Of a stretch of 17,500 nt of DNA, positions 13,524-17,500 are shown one piece after another. This DNA is from DATMGU01 sp035555315 (GTDB taxonomy: Bacteria > Pseudomonadota > Alphaproteobacteria > ATCC43930 > CGMCC-115725): contig DATMGU010000082.1 of assembly GCA_035555315.1 (NCBI GenBank), forward strand, positions 1-17,500, read 5' to 3'. The notes under the pieces were generated by a model. It searched no databases. It worked only from the letters and a program-made list of their open reading frames with translations, and was not told where the DNA came from. The position numbers and the translations under genes are program-made. How positions within the stretch are numbered: the first letter of the stretch is position 1; every line of letters starts with the position of its first letter.

Positions 13524-15434
13524 GTGCCCAAAGCTCTCGACGTGATTGCGATCGGCCGTTCCTCGGTCGATCTCTATGGCCAGCAGATCGGTTCGCGGCT
13601 GGAAGACATCGCATCTTTCGCCAAATCCGTCGGCGGTTGCCCTGCCAACATCGCCATCGGCACCGCCCGGCTGGGGCTGAAGTCCGGCCTTGTCACCCGC
13701 GTGGGCGCCGAACAGATGGGTGGCTTCATCCGGGAGCAGCTCGCGCGCGAGGGGGTTTCGGTCGAGGGCGTGGCGGTCGATCCGGCCCGTCTCACAGCCC
13801 TGGTCATCCTGGCGGTGGAGGACGAAGGTGTCTCGCCGATGATCTTCTATCGCGACAATTGCGCCGATATGGCCCTTTCGGAGGCCGACATCGACGAAGG
13901 CTTCATCTCTTCGGCGGGTGCCATCGTGGTCACGGGCACGCATTTCTCGCGGCCGGACAGCGACGCGGCGCAGCGCAAGGCGATTCGCATCGCCAAGGCG
14001 GCGGGCGGCCGCGTGGCGTTCGATATCGACTACCGTCCCAATCTCTGGGGCCTCGCCGGGCACGATGCGGGCTTCGAGCGCTATGTGAAATCCGAGCGGG
14101 TGTCGCAGCAACTCGGCTCGGTGCTGGACCAGTGCGATCTGGTGGTCGGTACGGAGGAGGAGATCATGATCGCCTCCGGTGCCGATGACGTGCCCGGCGC
14201 GTTGCGGGCGATCAGGGCGCGCACGCCCGCCACCATCGTCCTGAAGCGCGGCGCCATGGGCTGCATCGTCTATGATGGGCCGATCGGCGACGACCTGGAA
14301 GACGGCATCGTCGGGCAGGGCTTTCCGATCGAGGTCTACAACGTACTGGGTGCGGGCGACGCCTTCATGTCCGGTTTTCTGCGCGGCTGGCTAAAGGGCG
14401 AGCCCCTGGCCACCTGCGCCACCTGGGCCAATGCCTGCGGCGCCTTCGCCGTGTCGCGCCTTCTGTGCTCACCGGAATATCCGACCTTCGAGGAATTGAG
14501 CTTCTTCCTTGCCAACGGCAGCCCGCATCGGGCGCTGCGCAGGGATGCCGCCCTCAACCATCTGCACTGGGCCACCACGCGGCGCGAGCAGCCCGGCAGC
14601 CTCGTGGCGCTCGCCATCGATCATCGTGTGCAGCTTGAGGAAATCGCCGACCGGGCTGGCGCCGACCACGATCGCATCCCCGATTTCAAGGTGCTGGCCG
14701 TGGAGGCCGCGGTGCGGGTTGCGGCCGGGCGCAAGGGTTTCGGCATGCTGCTGGATTCCACTTATGGCGCCAAGGCGCTGTTCAAGGCGGCGCATCATGA
14801 CTTCTGGATCGGCCGGCCGGTGGAGCAGCCGGGCTCGCGCCCGCTCGACTTCGACTGCCTACCCGATCTCGGTAGCCATCTCGTCGAATGGCCGGTGGGC
14901 CACACCATCAAGTGCCTGTGCTTCTACCACCCCGACGATCCGCCGGAGCTGAAGGTACGGCAGGAGCGCGAACTGCTGCGCCTCAACGATGCGGCGCGCA
15001 CCGTGGGGCGCGAGCTTCTCATGGAGATCATCGCCGGCAAGAACGGCCCGCTCACCGATGACGCCGTCGCCAGCGTGATGCAGCGTCTCTACGACATCGG
15101 CATCAAGCCGGACTGGTGGAAGCTCGAGCCGCACGAGAGCCCCGCCGCGTGGCGGCGTATCGGCGAGGTCATCACGCGCAACGATTCCCATTGCCGCGGC
15201 ATCGTGCTGCTGGGCCTCGACGCGCCGCAGGAGGATCTTGTGGCCGCGTTTCGCGCGGCGGCGGCGAGCCCCTGGGTGAAGGGCTTTGCCGTGGGGCGCA
15301 CGATCTTTTCCGACGCCGCGGCGCGCTGGCTGGCCGGTACCCTGTCCGACGAGGAGGCGGTCGCCGACATGGCGGGCCGCTTCAACACGCTGGTGCAGGC
15401 GTGGCACGCCGTGGCGCGTGGCAATGCGGCATGA
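13524..15434 (+). CDS. iolC: Fused 5-dehydro-2-deoxygluconokinase with DUF2090 domain (IolC)
   Basis: 636 residues, about twice the length of a stand-alone IolC. Residues 1 to about 325 are a PfkB/ribokinase-type kinase: DVIAIGRSSVDLYGQQIG at the N-terminus, VGGCPANIAIG in the substrate region, and GAGDAF at 276-281 with Asp279 as catalytic base. It phosphorylates 5-dehydro-2-deoxy-D-gluconate. Residues from about 330 to the end form DUF2090, a TIM-barrel domain related to class I aldolases, presumed to cleave the 6-phosphate to malonate semialdehyde and dihydroxyacetone phosphate. This fusion is common in Proteobacteria. Translation starts at GTG 13524 with GGAGG only 4 bases upstream, a tight spacing; the next in-frame GTG loses conserved residues. 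It heads the iolCDE operon. Confidence 0.93.
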   Translation: MPKALDVIAIGRSSVDLYGQQIGSRLEDIASFAKSVGGCPANIAIGTARLGLKSGLVTRVGAEQMGGFIREQLAREGVSVEGVAVDPARLTALVILAVEDEGVSPMIFYRDNCADMALSEADIDEGFISSAGAIVVTGTHFSRPDSDAAQRKAIRIAKAAGGRVAFDIDYRPNLWGLAGHDAGFERYVKSERVSQQLGSVLDQCDLVVGTEEEIMIASGADDVPGALRAIRARTPATIVLKRGAMGCIVYDGPIGDDLEDGIVGQGFPIEVYNVLGAGDAFMSGFLRGWLKGEPLATCATWANACGAFAVSRLLCSPEYPTFEELSFFLANGSPHRALRRDAALNHLHWATTRREQPGSLVALAIDHRVQLEEIADRAGADHDRIPDFKVLAVEAAVRVAAGRKGFGMLLDSTYGAKALFKAAHHDFWIGRPVEQPGSRPLDFDCLPDLGSHLVEWPVGHTIKCLCFYHPDDPPELKVRQERELLRLNDAARTVGRELLMEIIAGKNGPLTDDAVASVMQRLYDIGIKPDWWKLEPHESPAAWRRIGEVITRNDSHCRGIVLLGLDAPQEDLVAAFRAAAASPWVKGFAVGRTIFSDAAARWLAGTLSDEEAVADMAGRFNTLVQAWHAVARGNAA

Positions 15435-15492
15435 GGGGCGGCGCCGCTTGGAAAACCGATAAGAAACATCGCAACGACCTGAGGATACGCCC

Positions 15493-17340
15493 ATGACGAC
15501 GATCCGGCTTACCATGGCGCAGGCTTTGGTCCGCTTTCTCGCCGTGCAGAAGACGGTGATCGACGGCGAGACGCTGCCGCTCTTCGGCGGCGTGTGGGCA
15601 ATTTTCGGCCATGGCAACGTCGCGGGCATAGGCGAGGCGCTATACGGCGCGCGCGATGCGCTGCCCACCTTCCGCGCCCATAACGAACAGGCCATGGCTC
15701 ACGCAGCCATCGCTTATGCCAAGGCTCAAGCCCGCCGCCGCATGATGGCGGTGACGACATCCATCGGCCCCGGCGCGCTGAACCTGGTGACGGCCGCGGG
15801 TGTCGCCCACGTCAACCGCCTGCCGGTGCTGCTGCTGCCGGGCGATGTCTTCGCCACCCGCCGACCCGACCCTGTGTTGCAGCAGGTGGAGGATTTCGGC
15901 GACGGCACCGTGTCTGCCAACGACTGCTTCCGCCCCGTCTCGCGTTATTTCGACCGCATCACACGGCCAGAGCAGATCATGCCGGCGCTTGCCCGCGCCA
16001 TGAGCGTGCTGACCGACCCGGCGGAATGCGGGCCGGTAACCCTGTCGCTGTGCCAGGATGTGCAGGCGGAGGCCTACGACTATCCCGCCGCCTTTTTTGG
16101 GGAACGGGTGTGGACGCAGCGCCGCGTGCGCCCGGCCGAGGATGAACTGGCGGCGGCGGTCGCCGCCCTGCGGGCTGCGAAGAAGCCGCTGATCGTCGCC
16201 GGCGGTGGCGTGCTCTATTCCGATGCTCCCGCCACGCTGCGGACCTTTGCCGAGACGCATGCCATTCCCGTGGCCGAGACGCAGGGCGGCAAGTCCAGCC
16301 TGCCGACCGGCCACCTGCTCAACATGGGCTCCATCGGCGTCACCGGCACCTCCGCCGCCAACGCGCTGGCGGAAGAGGCCGACGTGGTGCTGGCCGTCGG
16401 CACGCGCCTGCAGGACTTCACCACCGGCTCCTGGGCGCTGTTCAAGAACGATACGGCCAAGCTGATCGGCCTCAACGTCCAACCCTTCGACGCCGGCAAG
16501 CATCGGGCGCAGCCGCTGGTGGCCGATGCCCGCGCCGGGCTTGCGGAACTTTCCACCGAACTCGGCCGCTGGCGGGCACCGGCCGGCTGGTGCGAGAAGG
16601 CCGAGCGCGGCCGGGCGGAGTGGTTCGCCGCCGCCGTCAAGGCTACCGGCCCGACCAATGCGGCTATGCCTTCCGATGCGCAGGTGATCGGCGCCGTGCA
16701 GCGTAGGCTGGGGCCGGATGCGATCGTCGTCTGCGCCGCGGGTGGCCTGCCGGGTGAGTTGCACAAGCTGTGGGAGGCTGATGCGCCGGGCTCCTACCAC
16801 CTCGAATACGGCTTCTCCTGCATGGGCTACGAGATCGCCGGCGGGCTCGGCGTCAAGATGGCGCGGCCGGACAAGGAAGTCGTCGTCATGGTCGGCGACG
16901 GGTCCTACCTCATGCTGAATTCGGAGATCGCCACCTCGGTGATGCTGGGGTTGCGCCTCACGCTCGTCGTACTCGACAACCGAGGCTACGGCTGCATCAA
17001 CCGGCTGCAGATGGCCACCGGCGGCGCCAACTTCAACAATTTGCTGAAGGACGCCCGCCACGAGGTGCTGCCCGACATCGACTTCGCCGCCCATGCCGCC
17101 AGCCTCGGTGCGATCGCGAAGAAGGTTGCGTCCATCGCCGAGCTGGAGGCCGGCCTCGCCGAGGCCAGAACCAATCCGCGCACCACCGTGCTCGTCATCG
17201 ACACCGATCCGCTGATCACCACGCAGGCCGGCGGCCATTGGTGGGACGTGGCGGTACCGGAGGTCAGCGCGCGGCCCGACGTGGAACGCGCCCGTGCCGA
17301 CTACGAACAGGCGCTGAAGCACCAGCGCCCTGTCAACTGA
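15493..17340 (+). CDS. iolD: 3D-(3,5/4)-trihydroxycyclohexane-1,2-dione acylhydrolase (IolD)
   Basis: 615 residues, a full-length thiamine-diphosphate enzyme. The N-terminal domain has Glu65 in RAHNEQAMAHAAIAYAK, the conserved glutamate that activates the cofactor. The central domain carries PLIVAGGGVLYSDA, and the C-terminal domain has the cofactor motif Gly468-Asp469-Gly470 with the closing Asn496 in LDNRGYG. Long family-specific stretches (FGHGNVAGIGEAL, LEYGFSCMGYEIAGGLG) identify IolD rather than acetolactate synthase. It opens the ring of the dione made by IolE to give 5-deoxy-D-glucuronate. ATG 15493 has GAGGA about 8 bases upstream, 58 bp after iolC. The stop codon falls inside the first copy of a 13-bp tandem repeat. 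Confidence 0.96.
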   Translation: MTTIRLTMAQALVRFLAVQKTVIDGETLPLFGGVWAIFGHGNVAGIGEALYGARDALPTFRAHNEQAMAHAAIAYAKAQARRRMMAVTTSIGPGALNLVTAAGVAHVNRLPVLLLPGDVFATRRPDPVLQQVEDFGDGTVSANDCFRPVSRYFDRITRPEQIMPALARAMSVLTDPAECGPVTLSLCQDVQAEAYDYPAAFFGERVWTQRRVRPAEDELAAAVAALRAAKKPLIVAGGGVLYSDAPATLRTFAETHAIPVAETQGGKSSLPTGHLLNMGSIGVTGTSAANALAEEADVVLAVGTRLQDFTTGSWALFKNDTAKLIGLNVQPFDAGKHRAQPLVADARAGLAELSTELGRWRAPAGWCEKAERGRAEWFAAAVKATGPTNAAMPSDAQVIGAVQRRLGPDAIVVCAAGGLPGELHKLWEADAPGSYHLEYGFSCMGYEIAGGLGVKMARPDKEVVVMVGDGSYLMLNSEIATSVMLGLRLTLVVLDNRGYGCINRLQMATGGANFNNLLKDARHEVLPDIDFAAHAASLGAIAKKVASIAELEAGLAEARTNPRTTVLVIDTDPLITTQAGGHWWDVAVPEVSARPDVERARADYEQALKHQRPVN

Positions 17341-17372
17341 TCCTGGCAACTGATCCTGGCAACTGATCCTGG
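17334..17372 (+). repeat. Three perfect tandem copies of a 13-bp unit at the iolD-iolE junction
   Basis: CAACTGATCCTGG is repeated without change at 17334-17346, 17347-17359 and 17360-17372. The first copy contains the last iolD sense codon and the TGA stop. Because 13 is not a multiple of 3, the three TGA triplets fall in three different frames. The last GG joins the following AGA to make the GGAGA ribosome site for iolE. Confidence 0.95.
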
Positions 17373-17383
17373 AGACACCCATC

Positions 17384-17500
17384 ATGATCCGCATCGGCGC
17401 CAACCCGATCTGCTGGTCCAACGACGACATGATCGAAATCGGCGGCGACATCAGCCTGGAGCAATGCCTGTCGGAGGCGAGCCGGATCGGCATCGAGGGC
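17384..17500 (+). CDS. iolE: Inosose dehydratase IolE (5' part, runs off the window)
   Basis: The first 39 residues are present (MIRIGANPICWSNDDM, then EIGGDISLEQCLSEAS), the well-known IolE N-terminus with IGANPICWSNDD. IolE is a metal-dependent TIM-barrel enzyme of about 300 residues that dehydrates 2-keto-myo-inositol to the trihydroxycyclohexane dione used by IolD. ATG 17384 has GGAGA about 8 bases upstream. Its position directly after iolD is the usual operon order. Catalytic residues lie beyond the window, so intactness cannot be judged. Confidence 0.92.
   Translation, partial: MIRIGANPICWSNDDMIEIGGDISLEQCLSEASRIGIEG

Noticed and set aside
17334..17372. CRISPR-like array
   Set aside because: The 13-bp units are contiguous with no spacers, so this is a simple tandem repeat.
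15640..17493. Long minus-strand open frame opposite iolD
   Set aside because: It is antisense to iolD, which has all cofactor motifs; the shadow has no recognisable family features.
1..17500. Mobile elements, tRNA or rRNA genes
   Set aside because: I found no transposase or integrase motif, no IS-type ends and no tRNA- or rRNA-like sequence; gene order and codon use look uniform.

Overview
The window is about 65 % G+C with strongly GC-biased third codon positions. It carries an inositol-degradation locus of the kind found in rhizobia and related Alphaproteobacteria (Hyphomicrobiales/Rhizobiales): an RpiR-type iolR followed by iolC-iolD-iolE, an iolC fused to a C-terminal DUF2090 domain, and an IbpA/IatA/IatP-type inositol ABC transporter. 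I cannot name the genus from the sequence alone.

Layout, left to right. Positions 1-151 hold the end of an unidentified gene, followed by about 500 bases without a convincing gene that carry an inverted pair of REP-like palindromes. Positions 648-4201 (minus strand) are a four-gene operon transcribed right to left: a MocD-type di-iron membrane oxygenase (desaturase fold), a MocE-type Rieske ferredoxin, a MocF-type ferredoxin reductase and an unusual PanB-like protein. A LacI-family regulator (4362-5393, plus) is divergent from it, across a spacer with three copies of CTATCA spaced exactly 10 bp apart. Positions 5420-12189 (minus) are a probable six-gene unit: IolI-like isomerase, periplasmic sugar-binding protein, two-domain ATPase, permease, a Gfo/Idh/MocA oxidoreductase and an IolG-like inositol dehydrogenase. 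Positions 12444-13310 (plus) encode the RpiR-family regulator, divergent from that unit. Positions 13524 to the window end (plus) encode iolC-DUF2090, iolD and the start of iolE.

How it may work together. The ABC transporter brings inositol or a derivative into the cell. The two dehydrogenases oxidise it to inososes, and the IolI-like isomerase can interconvert ketoinositols. IolE, IolD and IolC then dehydrate, hydrolyse and phosphorylate, and the DUF2090 part of IolC is presumed to do the aldol cleavage. The MocDEF-like electron-transfer chain is the type linked in Sinorhizobium meliloti to rhizopine (3-O-methyl-scyllo-inosamine) use. Its presence beside a full inositol pathway suggests that O-methylated or otherwise modified inositols (rhizopine, or plant pinitol/ononitol) are stripped to plain inositols. 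That substrate is inference.

Regulation. Sites in both iol intergenic regions resemble the inositol-regulon motif reported in Caulobacter (GGAANATNCGTTCCA, from memory): one between the iolI-like gene and iolR, two upstream of iolC. The moc operon has different candidate operators, so two regulators probably split control of uptake/core catabolism and the oxygenase module.
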